Below are positions 51,682 through 60,302 of a stretch of 64,000 nt of DNA, in pieces. The notes under the pieces were generated by a model. The model had not been told where the DNA came from, searched no databases, and was given only the letters and a program-made list of their open reading frames with translations. The translations under genes and the position numbers were made by a program. Origin of the DNA: Lentzea waywayandensis (GTDB taxonomy: Bacteria; Actinomycetota; Actinomycetes; Mycobacteriales; Pseudonocardiaceae). The stretch lies in contig NZ_FOYL01000017.1 of NCBI RefSeq assembly GCF_900115955.1, forward strand, positions 62,001 through 126,000, in the 5' to 3' direction. Each line of letters starts with the position of its first letter. The first letter of the stretch is position 1.

Positions 51682-52450
51682 TCATATTTCAGCGACTTTC
51701 ATGTCGTCACACCAGTCCAACGCAAGCGTCGGCTGAACTGGGCGACGGGCAGTCTCCACAGTTTTCAACGTTAGTGGTGCGGGTCGAATTTCAAGACGCT
51801 GGCCGTCGTAGTAAATCTGCAGGTGTTGCTCCCGGACTTGATCGACCAGGTCTTCGCCCACACCTACTTCCACAGGTCCCGAGGTCCGCCCCAGTAGGGG
51901 TGGCAGCGCCTCAAGCAGGCGGTCTTCTCGGACGTAGAGGTTCCGCGGCTGGCCATCGCAACGTCGCTTGGCGCTGGTGAAGCCATGCCGGCATCGATAG
52001 CCAGCTCGCCCATGAACCCAGTGCCCGTCCATCCGACGGCCACACAACCCACACACGATCAGCCCAGCCAGTAGGTAATGTCGGACCTCGCCGTCCTTGG
52101 CAGGCATCGCCACCCGCAAGCCCCGAACGGCGACGAACGTCTCGTCATCCACGAGTGGCTCGTGCGCGATCCGCTCGGACACCTCCCACTCGCTGACCGG
52201 GTTCAACCCCAGCGCTCCCGAGCCACGGCCGCCGGCACGTCCGCCAAGCCCGTGACCGGTTGTGCTGCTTCGGTTCCATACCTGTCGGCCGGTGTAGCGC
52301 GGGTTCTCCAGAGTCATCGCCACAGTCCGCACGATCCACCGCGGGCACGTTCGACGAATATCCACCGCACCCACGGCGCCGTCACCGGATCCGGCGCCAA
52401 CATCTGCAACCGACGGCCCCACCGCCCATGCGCCGGATTCGGATGCCGAC
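51682..52450 (-). pseudogene. Large serine recombinase, copy 2, N-terminal half missing
   Basis: An open frame from about 52450 to the stop at 51682 encodes the end of the recombinase domain (RWIVRTVAMTLENPRYTGRQVWNRSSTTGHG), the zinc-ribbon (LIVCGLCGRRMDGHWVHGRAGYRCRHG with its cysteines) and the C-terminal tail (DLVDQVREQHLQIYYDGQRLEIRPAPL). The catalytic resolvase domain is absent; homology to copy 1 ends sharply at 52450, next to the MarR promoter. It lacks the frameshifts of copy 1 in the shared part but misses a short stretch before WIVRTV. Confidence 0.85.
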
Positions 52451-52456
52451 CTTAAC

Positions 52457-52496
52457 TGGTTGCAGCATCGAACCATCTGGTTGTACTGTCGAACCA
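52457..52496 (+). promoter_or_regulatory. Tandem 19-bp MarR operators overlapping the start codon
   Basis: Two inverted repeats TGGTT-N9-AACCA lie at 52457-52475 and 52478-52496, 21 bases apart (two helical turns). The last base of the second is the A of the MarR start codon. The GTT/AAC half-sites and spacing fit dimeric winged-helix repressors. Bound protein would block both transcription and any leader, suggesting autoregulation and a leaderless or very short-leader message. Confidence 0.65.
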
Positions 52497-52933
52497 TGCA
52501 GGGTGAGGACGTAGACGCGGCGCAGGAGGCCTTGATGCGGTTCGTCCGCAACTTCGGCCTTCATCAGCCTGACCGGACTCCGTGCGGGCAGTCGCTGCCG
52601 GTATCGGAAGCGCACGCCATGGTGGAAGTCGCCCGGGAAGGGCAGATCCGTCAGGTGGAGCTCGCTCGCCGGTTGCGGTTGGAGAAGAGCACCGTCAGCC
52701 GCCTGGTCACCAACCTGGTCGGTCGGGGTTGGGTGCACCGGGAAGCGGCCGACGACGACGGCCGCGGCGTTCTGTTGGTGCTCACCGATACAGGTGCCAC
52801 CGCAGCCGCCGGACAGGCAGACGCCCGCCGGAATCGGTTGACCGCCCTGCTCGATCGCGTACCCGACGACCAACGCGGCGCCGTAGTGCGCGCGCTGCAG
52901 ATACTTGCGGAGGCCACCGTTGAACCGTCCTGA
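52496..52933 (+). CDS. MarR-family repressor
   Basis: The 145-residue protein has the MarR plan: VSEAHAMVEVAREGQIRQVELARRLRLEKSTVSRLVTNLVGRGWV (recognition helix KSTVSRLVTNL) and the wing ADDDGRGVLLVLTDTGATAA. A cysteine at residue 30 (RTPCGQSL) could be a redox or ligand sensor. ATG 52496 is used, as it matches the MarR N terminus and the operators end on it. The gene ends ten bases before the lipoprotein gene, which it probably controls. The recombinase remnant reaches 46 bases upstream of its start, so the promoter must be compact. Confidence 0.9.
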   Translation: MQGEDVDAAQEALMRFVRNFGLHQPDRTPCGQSLPVSEAHAMVEVAREGQIRQVELARRLRLEKSTVSRLVTNLVGRGWVHREAADDDGRGVLLVLTDTGATAAAGQADARRNRLTALLDRVPDDQRGAVVRALQILAEATVEPS

Positions 52934-52943
52934 ACACCGTCGA

Positions 52944-53441
52944 GTGCGTCGTGCCCTGCTTCTGGTGGCCGCAGCCGCCATCGGTGTGCTGAGCAGCGGC
53001 TGCGGTGGCAACCCGTCGGCGCCGGCACCAAAGACCTCAGACCGGCAGGCCGAGGTCGCCGAGCGGGGCGCGTCCGTCATGCCGTTCGACCTGGAACGCA
53101 CCACCCACCGGTTCGCCAAGACCGACACCGGCGGGGTGCAGACCGTGGTCGCCGACGACCCGCAGGACACCACCCAGGTCACCCTCATCCAGGAGCACCT
53201 GACCGCGGAGGTGGACCGCTTCCGGCGCGGCGACTTCACCGATCCCGGCCGCATTCACGGCAACGACATGCCCGGCCTGGAGGAGCTTCGCGCCCACGGC
53301 GGGGAAATCACCATCGCCTACGAAGCCACCCCTGACGGAGCACGCGCCACCTACACCACCGGCGACGCCGGACTCCGCACCGCCCTGCACACCTGGTTCG
53401 ACGCCCAAGTCAGCGACCACGGCCAGCACGCCACCCGCTGA
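52944..53441 (+). CDS. Small secreted lipoprotein cotranscribed with MarR
   Basis: The 165-residue protein from GTG 52944 opens with a lipoprotein signal (RRALLLVAAAAIGVLSSGCGG, lipobox LSSGC). The mature part includes MPFDLERTTHRFAKTDTGGVQTVVADDP, IQEHLTAEVDRFRRGDFTDPGRIHG and EITIAYEATPDGARATYTTGD. I recall similar actinobacterial proteins being labelled aspartate carbamoyltransferase, which the sequence does not justify: there is no carbamoyl-phosphate motif. Its conserved histidines may point to metal or ligand binding. It is probably derepressed when MarR releases. Confidence 0.8.
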   Translation: MRRALLLVAAAAIGVLSSGCGGNPSAPAPKTSDRQAEVAERGASVMPFDLERTTHRFAKTDTGGVQTVVADDPQDTTQVTLIQEHLTAEVDRFRRGDFTDPGRIHGNDMPGLEELRAHGGEITIAYEATPDGARATYTTGDAGLRTALHTWFDAQVSDHGQHATR

Positions 53442-53565
53442 TACGGCGGCGTGGGTTCAGCGCGCGACGCAAAGGCGTCCTGCCGTGGACCCCGACGAGC
53501 AAACCCCTCAATCGTCACGTGGATCAGCACGGCCGCGTCCAGCCCAAGGGTGTGCAGCCGTCACA

Positions 53566-54420
53566 TCAAGTACTCCCACAGAGCGAAGTTGTCGCCCGCC
53601 TGGATCCAGGCGGGCGACAACCGGTGGACGTGCCAGACGTGGCCGGCTCACGTTCAGCGGCTTGGACCACCGAACGACGGCCGCATAGCGTTGCGCCCGC
53701 GATGAGCGCTCCCGCTACGGCGATGCCGGCGGCACCGATGAACGCGGCGGACACGCCGCTGGTCAGGGCGTTGGCGTCACCGAGCTGGCCAGCGCCGTAG
53801 GAGGCGGCCAGTGCGGTCATCGCGGCCAGGCCGAGCGCGGACCCGATCTGGTAGCTGGTGTTGACGATGCCCGACGCGAGGCCGCCTTCCTCCGGGCGAG
53901 CGCTGGAGATGGCGGTGCCCAGCGAGGGAATGAACGCCAGGGCCATGCCGGTGGCAGCCACGAGCGACGCGGGCAGTACGTCCACCCGGTAGTTGCCGTC
54001 CGGGCGCACCAGTGCCAGCCATCTCAGGCCGGCGGCGAGCACGACGAGCCCGGTGACCGCCATCGACTTGACGCCGAACCGCGCGGTGAGCCGCGGCGCC
54101 ACGACCACCTCAGCACCATGATCGCGGTCGTCATCGGCAGCAGCGCCGAACCGCTGGCGAAGGCGCCCAGACCGAGCACCTGCTGCAGGTAGAGGTTGAG
54201 GAAGAACCACATCGGGATCCACGCACCGCCGAGCAGCAGTTGGGCGATGTTCGCGGTCCCGAGTTGCGGCGTGCGGAACACGCCGAGCCGCACCAGCGGA
54301 GACTTCCGCTTGGCCTGGACGACCAGGAACGTTCCCAGAAGCTCGGCGCTCTGCATCAGGTCACGCAGGAACCTCTGCTTCAAGGTCAGCCTTGCCGGCA
54401 CTCCCTTGTCCGGCTCCTTG
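53566..54420 (-). pseudogene. MFS multidrug transporter (DHA2-like), truncated and frameshifted
   Basis: Minus-strand segments RKSPLVRLGVFRTPQLGTANIAQLLLGGAWIPMWFFLNLYLQQVLG and, in another frame, PRLTARFGVKSMAVTGLVVLAAGLRWLALV ... GLASGIVNTSYQIGSALGLAAMTALAA correspond to the last seven or eight helices of a 14-helix exporter. The frame breaks near 54110, and the first half is missing. The 3' end reads into a palindrome at 53588. Upstream (54420-54590) an unrelated fragment is fused to it (DWDQRCELLLEDAFVGGMSGG), whose family I do not recognise. Confidence 0.8.
53588..53621. terminator. Perfect 34-base palindrome, likely bidirectional terminator
   Basis: GTTGTCGCCCGCCTG (53588-53602), GATC, then its exact reverse complement to 53621. 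All 34 bases pair. It lies between the end of the plus-strand lipoprotein gene (53441) and the end of the minus-strand transporter remnant, where converging transcripts must stop. Confidence 0.7.
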
Positions 54421-54636
54421 CCCCACGGATGCTCTGGCGCGATCTCCTGGAACTCGCTCAGCGGTCCGCCGCTCATCCCCCCGACGAACGCGTCCTCCAG
54501 CAGCAGCTCACAACGCTGATCCCAGTCCTCCAGGCCACGCTTGTTGAGGTGTTCACCTCTCGATTGTCACTCACAGCGGAAGTGAGATTCGTTTGCCACC
54601 AACCGTGTCGCCAGGCAAGCCGGCAATTCTGTGGTG

Positions 54637-55785
54637 TCAGCTGGCGGCGGAGACGATGTGGTGTGCAGCTTGGTCGATCTGCTCCGCTGTGCTCCACCTG
54701 CCGAGCGACAACCGCAGTGCGCTCAGGCCGCGGCTGGCGGTCATGCCCATGGCGGTGAGCACGGGCGAGGGCTGGTGGTCTCCGCTGTGACAGGCCGAGC
54801 CGGTGGAAGCGGCGATTGCGGTTGTGACGCCGAGCAGCTCGTGCCCGGCGATGCCGTCGATGCTGATGTTGAGGGTGTTGGGCAACCGCGCCGTCTCGGG
54901 ACCGTTGAGGTGGACTCGGCCCGGCAGGGCGGTGGCGAGGAGGTCGTGCAGGTGGTCCCGCAGTGCACGGACGCGGTCGTGACCAGCCGAGGCGAGGTCT
55001 TTCGCGGCGAGCTCGGCGGCGGTGCCGAGTGCGACGGCGAGTGCTACGTTCTCGGTGCCGGCCCGCAGGCCGTGTTCCTGGCCTCCGCCGTACACCAGCG
55101 GTTCCAGCGGTACACCGGGCCAGATGCACAGGGCGCCGATTCCCTTGGGGGCGTACATCTTGTGCCCCACCACAGTCACGAGATCGACCTCGGTCGCGTC
55201 GAACGGGATCTTGCCGATCGCCTGCGCGGAATCGGTGTGGAACACCACGCCGTACTCGCGGGAGACGCGGGCCAGTTCGTCGATCGGTTGCAGGGCACCG
55301 GTTTCGTTGTTCGCCGCCATGACGGATACGAGAACAGTGCGTGGGTTGATCGCCGCGGCGAGATCGGCTGGGTCGACCAGACCGCAGCCGTCGACGGGCA
55401 GCAACGTGACCTCCGCGTTGTGCCAGCGGCGCAACGCCTCGCAGGCCTGCAGCACCGCGGGATGCTCGGTGGGTTGGGTGATCACATGCGGCCGGCCCAC
55501 GCCGGAGGCGAGCACGGTGCCGCGGATGGCGAGGTTGTCGGCCTCGGAGCCGGACCCGGTGAACACGATCCGCTCAGCTGAGGTGCCGAGGAGCGCGGCG
55601 ACCTGATCGCGGGCGCGGTCTAGCGCGATGCGGGACTCTCGGCCGTAGTGGTGCGTGCTGGACGGGTTGCCGAACTCAGCGGTCAGGTACGGCAGCATCG
55701 ACTCGGTCACCGCCGGGTCGATCGGTGTGGTGGCGTTGTAGTCGAGGTAGATCGGTCCGTCGAGAAGTCCACGGGGGACGGTCAC
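54637..55785 (-). CDS. Cysteine desulfurase (IscS/NifS family)
   Basis: The 382-residue PLP enzyme transfers sulfur from cysteine as a persulfide. It starts YLDYNATTPIDPAV, holds the PLP lysine in GHKMYAPKG (Lys209), a THHYGRESR loop, and the catalytic cysteine in STGSACHSG (Cys332). GTG 55785 overlaps the transporter stop by four bases, making it the third gene of an MBL-rhodanese/MFS/desulfurase operon. The context points to handling of sulfane sulfur or sulfur donation rather than general iron-sulfur assembly, as no IscU-like scaffold is next to it. Sequence is intact. Confidence 0.93.
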   Translation of the reverse strand: MTVPRGLLDGPIYLDYNATTPIDPAVTESMLPYLTAEFGNPSSTHHYGRESRIALDRARDQVAALLGTSAERIVFTGSGSEADNLAIRGTVLASGVGRPHVITQPTEHPAVLQACEALRRWHNAEVTLLPVDGCGLVDPADLAAAINPRTVLVSVMAANNETGALQPIDELARVSREYGVVFHTDSAQAIGKIPFDATEVDLVTVVGHKMYAPKGIGALCIWPGVPLEPLVYGGGQEHGLRAGTENVALAVALGTAAELAAKDLASAGHDRVRALRDHLHDLLATALPGRVHLNGPETARLPNTLNISIDGIAGHELLGVTTAIAASTGSACHSGDHQPSPVLTAMGMTASRGLSALRLSLGRWSTAEQIDQAAHHIVSAAS

Positions 55786-57020
55786 GCGCTGACCTTCCTG
55801 TTGGAGTGGGTTTCATACATGCGTACGGCGACCACGATTCCGGACAGTGCGGTGAGTGCGGCGACCACCCACACCGCGGCGCGCAGGCCCCATAGGTCGG
55901 CGACGATGCCGCCGAGCAGGGCGCCCACGGCGAAGCCGCCGTCGCGCCAGAGCCGGTAGACGCCGACGGCTCGCGCGCGCCAGGCCGGGTGTGCGACGTC
56001 GCCGATCGTCGCCAACAGGGTCGGGTAGACCATCGCGGTGCCCGCGCCCAGCAGCACGGCCGCGACCAGCCACATCGTGAAGGTGTCGGCGAGCGCGACG
56101 AGTGCGAGCGCGGCGGCCTGGATGAGCATGCCCGCGGTGATCAGGTGTTTGCGGCCCCAGCGGTCCGACAGCGGGCCGGTGACCAACTGCCCCAGACCCC
56201 ACACGGCCGGGTAGACAGCGGCCAGGACACCGATCTTGGCGACCGACAGGCCGGCGGTGGCGAACAGGATCGGGAACAGGCCCCACGCCAGACCGTCGTT
56301 GAGGTTGTTCACCATCCCTGCCTGGCTCGCCGCCGACAGCGCGGGCTCCCGCAGGCTCGTGCGGGTGAAGATCTCCCGATCGCTCGGTATCTCTTCGGCG
56401 GCAACAGGATGGTGCGTCGCTTCGAACCGGGCATGTTCTCGGGTCTCCCGCACGGCGAAGACGGTCAATCCGATACCGATGACCACATAGGACAGTCCGA
56501 GCAGGAACGGTGCCGGGCGCAGCCCGTACCGTGCGGCGAGGTAGCCGGTGGCGAGCGCGGTGACCGCGACGGCGATGTAGCCGGCGGCTTCGTTGAGGCC
56601 CATCGCGAGGCCACGGCGGGACGGTCCGGCCAGGTCGATCTTCATGATCACGGTGGTGGACCAGGTCAGGCCCTGGTTGACGCCGAGCAGCACGTTGGCC
56701 GCGACGACCCAGCCCCACGACGGTGCCCAGATCAGCATCAGCGGCACGGGGATCGCGGCCAGCCACCCGGCCAGCAGCACCGGGCGGCGGCCGAAGCGGT
56801 CGGACCAGGTGCCCGCGAAGTAGTTGGTGGTGGCCTTGGTCAGACCGAACGCGACCACGTAGGTGAGCACGAACGTGTAGCCGGTCAGGCCGAACTCGTC
56901 CTTGGCCAGCAGCGGCAGCACCGCGCGTTCCTGTCCAAGCACACCGCCGACCAGTGCGTTGACCGCGACGAGCAGGCTGAATTGGGCGAGGTTGGCGCGC
57001 AGGCCGAGTTGGAGGCTCAC
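55782..57020 (-). CDS. MFS transporter in the sulfur operon
   Basis: The 412-residue, 12-helix major facilitator starts VSLQLGLRANLAQFSLLVAVNALVGG and carries DRFGRRPVLLAGW (loop 2-3 motif A) and a second copy DRWGRKHLITAGML after helix 8. GTG 57020 overlaps the upstream stop as GTGA; the next gene in turn overlaps this one. Its position between a persulfide-related hydrolase and a cysteine desulfurase suggests export or import of a sulfur compound such as sulfite or thiosulfate, an inference from context only. Confidence 0.88.
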   Translation of the reverse strand: MSLQLGLRANLAQFSLLVAVNALVGGVLGQERAVLPLLAKDEFGLTGYTFVLTYVVAFGLTKATTNYFAGTWSDRFGRRPVLLAGWLAAIPVPLMLIWAPSWGWVVAANVLLGVNQGLTWSTTVIMKIDLAGPSRRGLAMGLNEAAGYIAVAVTALATGYLAARYGLRPAPFLLGLSYVVIGIGLTVFAVRETREHARFEATHHPVAAEEIPSDREIFTRTSLREPALSAASQAGMVNNLNDGLAWGLFPILFATAGLSVAKIGVLAAVYPAVWGLGQLVTGPLSDRWGRKHLITAGMLIQAAALALVALADTFTMWLVAAVLLGAGTAMVYPTLLATIGDVAHPAWRARAVGVYRLWRDGGFAVGALLGGIVADLWGLRAAVWVVAALTALSGIVVAVRMYETHSNRKVSA

Positions 57021-58363
57021 CGGCCGCTGTCCAGGCGTCCGCCGGTCGCGTCGGCCCAGTCCTGAGGCCCGCCGGCGAGGACGGAGACGTCCCGGTGTCC
57101 CGCCTGTTCGAGGAGGCTGGCGGCACCCATCGCACGCTCCCCGTGGCCGCACATCACGACCAGCGACTCCTGTGGGACTTCGTCGACGCGGCTGGGTAGG
57201 TCGCCGAGTTCGATGTGCTGTGCTCCTGGCAGGTGGCCGGAGGCGAACTCGGGTTTCTGCCGGATGTCCAGGACCGGTCCGCTGACTTGGTCCGGGCCCA
57301 CCAACCTGGTTGTGGCCGTTTGAAGTTCGGCGGCCGTCCACGCATCCATCCCTCCGGCGAGTTCGCCCGCGAGGTCGAGGTAGCCGATCTTGGCCGCCTG
57401 CCAGGCGATCTCCGCGGGATCCTGGTCGGCGCCACGCACCACGACCAGCGGTCGGTCGTGCGGCGCCAGCCAGCCGAGCCAGGACGCGAATGCTGGCCGC
57501 AGCGGAATCGAGAGCGCACCGGGCACGTGCCCGGCCGCGAACTCGCCGAGCGGCCGCACGTCGACCAATCGAGCGCCGCCGGCCAGAAGCCGCCGAACTG
57601 CCGCAGCATCCAGCGGCGGCAAGCCGGGTGTCCCTGAGAGAACGCCCCGGCGGTTGAGCTCGCCCAGCCGCCGGAAGTAGGGCGGATAGCTGCCGAGCGA
57701 AGCGAGCAGCTCCTTGACGAAGCTGTCCTCATCGGCCGCGCGCAGCAACGGGTTCGTGGTCTTCTCCTTGCCGATCGTGCTGGTGCGGTCGGAGCCGGGT
57801 GGGGCGGAGCAGAACGATCCGGCGCCGTGCGTGGGCCAGACCGCCACGTCGTCGGGCAGTTCGGCGAGCCGTCGCAGCGACGCGTACTGGGCGCGAGCGA
57901 GTTCCTCCGTCCGGTCGGGTGAGACGAGATCCGTGCGGGCAGCGGCACCGACGATCAGCGAGCCGCCGGTGAACGCTCCGAGCGGCCGATCGCCGTCGAG
58001 CAGCAGGAACGACAGGTGCTCGTCGGTGTGGCCAGGGGTGCCCAACGCACGAAGGCGTAAGCCACCGAGGTCGACGTCGTCGCCGTCACGCAGCCCGCTG
58101 TGCGCGAACTCGCGGTGTCCGGCCGCGGAGGCGAGCACGCGGGTGCCCTCGGTCGCCGACAGTTGGCGGGCGCCGGACAGGAAGTCGGCGTGCAGGTGGG
58201 TATCGGCGGCGAACGCCACGGTTAGACCGCGTCGCTGTGCGACTCGGTCGATCTCCCTCAGGTCGAGGCTCACGTCGACCACCAACGCCCGGCCATCCCC
58301 CAGGTCGACCAGATACGCGGAGTTCCCCAGTCCTTCGTCGACGAGCGGCACCACGTCGGGCAT
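57017..58363 (-). CDS. Metallo-beta-lactamase-fold protein fused to two rhodanese domains
   Basis: The 448-residue protein has an MBL domain (1-230) with THLHADF (His56, His58, Asp60) and PGHTDEH (His112), then two rhodanese domains. The first (about 255-345) reads VVVRGAD where the catalytic cysteine should be, so it is inactive; the second has VVMCGHGERA with the cysteine. Persulfide dioxygenases of this fold use an Asp in FTGD; here it is FTGG (Gly134), so metal binding differs. ATG 58363 is eight bases from AGGAGG; the ATG at 58369 is too close. It leads the sulfur operon and is divergent from its likely ArsR-type repressor. Confidence 0.9.
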   Translation of the reverse strand: MPDVVPLVDEGLGNSAYLVDLGDGRALVVDVSLDLREIDRVAQRRGLTVAFAADTHLHADFLSGARQLSATEGTRVLASAAGHREFAHSGLRDGDDVDLGGLRLRALGTPGHTDEHLSFLLLDGDRPLGAFTGGSLIVGAAARTDLVSPDRTEELARAQYASLRRLAELPDDVAVWPTHGAGSFCSAPPGSDRTSTIGKEKTTNPLLRAADEDSFVKELLASLGSYPPYFRRLGELNRRGVLSGTPGLPPLDAAAVRRLLAGGARLVDVRPLGEFAAGHVPGALSIPLRPAFASWLGWLAPHDRPLVVVRGADQDPAEIAWQAAKIGYLDLAGELAGGMDAWTAAELQTATTRLVGPDQVSGPVLDIRQKPEFASGHLPGAQHIELGDLPSRVDEVPQESLVVMCGHGERAMGAASLLEQAGHRDVSVLAGGPQDWADATGGRLDSGR

Positions 58364-58395
58364 GGTCATCGCCTCCTCTCGGTGTTCTACACTAT

Positions 58396-58411
58396 TCCAA
58401 AGATGATTGGA
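58396..58411. promoter_or_regulatory. Inverted repeat TCCAA-N6-TTGGA in the divergent sulfur promoter
   Basis: The perfect repeat (TCCAA 58396-58400, TTGGA 58407-58411) sits in the 53-base space between the MBL-rhodanese gene and the ArsR-rhodanese gene. It ends six bases before the regulator's start codon. It is the probable operator through which the regulator controls both directions. Confidence 0.6.
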
Positions 58412-58416
58412 GAACC

Positions 58417-59070
58417 ATGCCTGACCGGGACGCGAAGACGGCGTTGTTCGACCAGTTCGCGCGCGTCGGCAAGGCCCTCGCGAGCGGCAAGCGGCTGGAG
58501 CTGCTCGACCTGCTCTCCCAGAGCGAGCGGACGGTGGACGCACTCGCCAAGTCGGCGGGACTCGGCCTGACCACCGCGTCGGCGCACCTGCAGACCCTCA
58601 AGCAGGCCAACCTCGTGGCCACCCGGCGCGAGGGCACGAAGATCTTCTACCGGCTGGCCGGAGACGACGTCGCCGAGTTGTTCGCGCTCCTGCGCACCGT
58701 GGCAGACGACCGGTTGCCGGACGTTCGCAGCGCGCGCGAGGCCTATCTCGGCGACGACACGGACGCGGTCAGCCGCGAGGACCTCCTCGATCGCGTCCGA
58801 TCAGGCCGCGCGACTGTGATCGACGTACGTCCCACCGAGGAGTTCGCCGCCGGCCACATCCCCGGTGCCGTGTCGATCCCGTTGAACGAACTCGCGGACC
58901 GGCTCGCCGAACTCCCCGCCGACCAGGAGATCGTGGCGTACTGCCGCGGTGCCTTCTGCGTGCTCTCCCACGACGCCGTCCGCCTGCTCACCGCCCGCGG
59001 ACGAACAGCCCGGCGACTCGCCGACGGCATGCTCGAATGGCGCCTCGCCGAGCTTCCCGTCGCGGTCTGA
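58417..59070 (+). CDS. ArsR-type regulator fused to a rhodanese domain
   Basis: Residues 1-95 of this 217-residue protein form an ArsR winged helix (KRLELLDLLSQSERTVDALAKSAGLGLTTASAHLQTLKQANLV). Residues 115-210 form a rhodanese domain with DVRPTEEFAAGHIPGA and active loop CRGAFC (Cys176, Cys181). Related ArsR proteins sense reactive sulfur by cysteine chemistry; here the rhodanese cysteine may be the sensor. ATG 58417 is taken as the start of the winged helix. It faces the MBL-rhodanese operon and shares a 53-base promoter region, so it is likely its repressor. An MFS gene follows 11 bases downstream. Confidence 0.92.
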   Translation: MPDRDAKTALFDQFARVGKALASGKRLELLDLLSQSERTVDALAKSAGLGLTTASAHLQTLKQANLVATRREGTKIFYRLAGDDVAELFALLRTVADDRLPDVRSAREAYLGDDTDAVSREDLLDRVRSGRATVIDVRPTEEFAAGHIPGAVSIPLNELADRLAELPADQEIVAYCRGAFCVLSHDAVRLLTARGRTARRLADGMLEWRLAELPVAV

Positions 59071-59081
59071 AGCCCAGCGAA

Positions 59082-60302
59082 ATGGACACTGTGGACACTC
59101 TGATCACCCGTCACCCCGCCCAGCGACGCATCCTGACGGTGCTCGTCGCCGCCCAGGTCCTCAGCGGCGCCGGACTGGCCGCGGGCATCACGGTCGGCGC
59201 GCTGCTCGCCCAGGACATGCTCGGCGCCACCAGCGCGGCCGGATTACCCGCGGCGCTGTTCACCATCGGCTCGGCACTGGCGGCCCTGCTGTTCGCCCGC
59301 GTTTCCGGTCTGCGTGGCAGACGCGTCGGGCTGGCGGGCGGCTACCTCACCGGCGCGGTGGGCGCGCTCGGCGTGGTCATCGCCGCCGCCACCGACAACG
59401 CCGTTCTGCTGTTCGTCGCGTTGTTCGTCTACGGCGCGGGCAGCTCCACCAACCTCCAGGCGCGCTACGCCGGCGCCGACCTGGCCGCGCCGCAACGCCG
59501 AGGCAGCGCGGTGAGCACGGTCCTCGTCGCCACCACCCTCGGCGCGGTGCTCGGCCCCAACCTCGTCACCCCGACCGGAGAACTGGCCGCGCGCTGGGGC
59601 GTTCCCGCACTCGCCGGGCCGTTCATCCTCGCGGTCTTCGCCTACACCGCGGCCGCCATCGTGCTGTGGGTGCTGTTGCGCCCCGATCCCCTGCTCACCG
59701 CCCGCGCGCTGCCCGCGGATCCCGTGGCAAGCGGCAACTCCAGCCACAACACACGACTGCTGCTGATCGGCACGACCACCATGGTCGTCATCCAGCTGGT
59801 CATGATCGCGATCATGACCATGACTCCGGTGCACATGCGCCACCACGGTCACGACCTCGCGGCCACCGGCTTCGTCATCGCCGTCCACGTCGCCGGGATG
59901 TACCTGCCCTCACCGATCAGCGGCTGGCTCGTGGACCGCATCGGCAGGCTGCCCGTCGTCGCCGCCTCCGGCGTCACGCTGCTCGCGGCCGGACTGGTCG
60001 CCGGGTTCGCACCCGCCGAGTCGACGCCGCTGCTCACCCTCGCGCTGGGGCTGCTCGGGCTGGGATGGAACCTCGGACTGGTCAGCGGCACCGCGCTGAT
60101 CACCGACGCCGTCCCGGTCGAAACGCGCGCCACCGTGCAGGGCCGCATCGACATGGTCATCGCCGTCGCCGGAGCCACCGGTGGCATGGCATCGGGCTTC
60201 GTCGTCGCGAGCAGCAGCTACCCGGCCCTGTCGTTCGCAGGCGGCATCATCGCTTTCCTCCTCGTGCCACTGGTCGCGACCCGGCCACGTGTCAGGGCTT
60301 GA
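59082..60302 (+). CDS. MFS transporter downstream of ArsR-rhodanese
   Basis: The 406-residue, 12-helix transporter begins MDTVDTLITRHPAQRRILTVLVAAQVLSGAGLAAG and contains DRIGRLPVVAASG (motif A after helix 8) and VLVATTLGAVLGPNL. It begins 11 bases after the regulator gene, so the two are cotranscribed. It differs from the transporter in the divergent operon in both sequence and loop motifs (SGLRGRRVGLAGG in the first half). Substrate unknown; sulfur compound efflux is a reasonable guess from context. It ends with an 11-base convergent overlap with the methyltransferase gene. Confidence 0.88.
   Translation: MDTVDTLITRHPAQRRILTVLVAAQVLSGAGLAAGITVGALLAQDMLGATSAAGLPAALFTIGSALAALLFARVSGLRGRRVGLAGGYLTGAVGALGVVIAAATDNAVLLFVALFVYGAGSSTNLQARYAGADLAAPQRRGSAVSTVLVATTLGAVLGPNLVTPTGELAARWGVPALAGPFILAVFAYTAAAIVLWVLLRPDPLLTARALPADPVASGNSSHNTRLLLIGTTTMVVIQLVMIAIMTMTPVHMRHHGHDLAATGFVIAVHVAGMYLPSPISGWLVDRIGRLPVVAASGVTLLAAGLVAGFAPAESTPLLTLALGLLGLGWNLGLVSGTALITDAVPVETRATVQGRIDMVIAVAGATGGMASGFVVASSSYPALSFAGGIIAFLLVPLVATRPRVRA

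Noticed and set aside
52905-53441. Aspartate carbamoyltransferase label for the small lipoprotein
   Set aside because: Such labels exist for similar proteins, but there is no carbamoyl-phosphate-binding motif and the protein has a lipoprotein signal and is half the enzyme's length.
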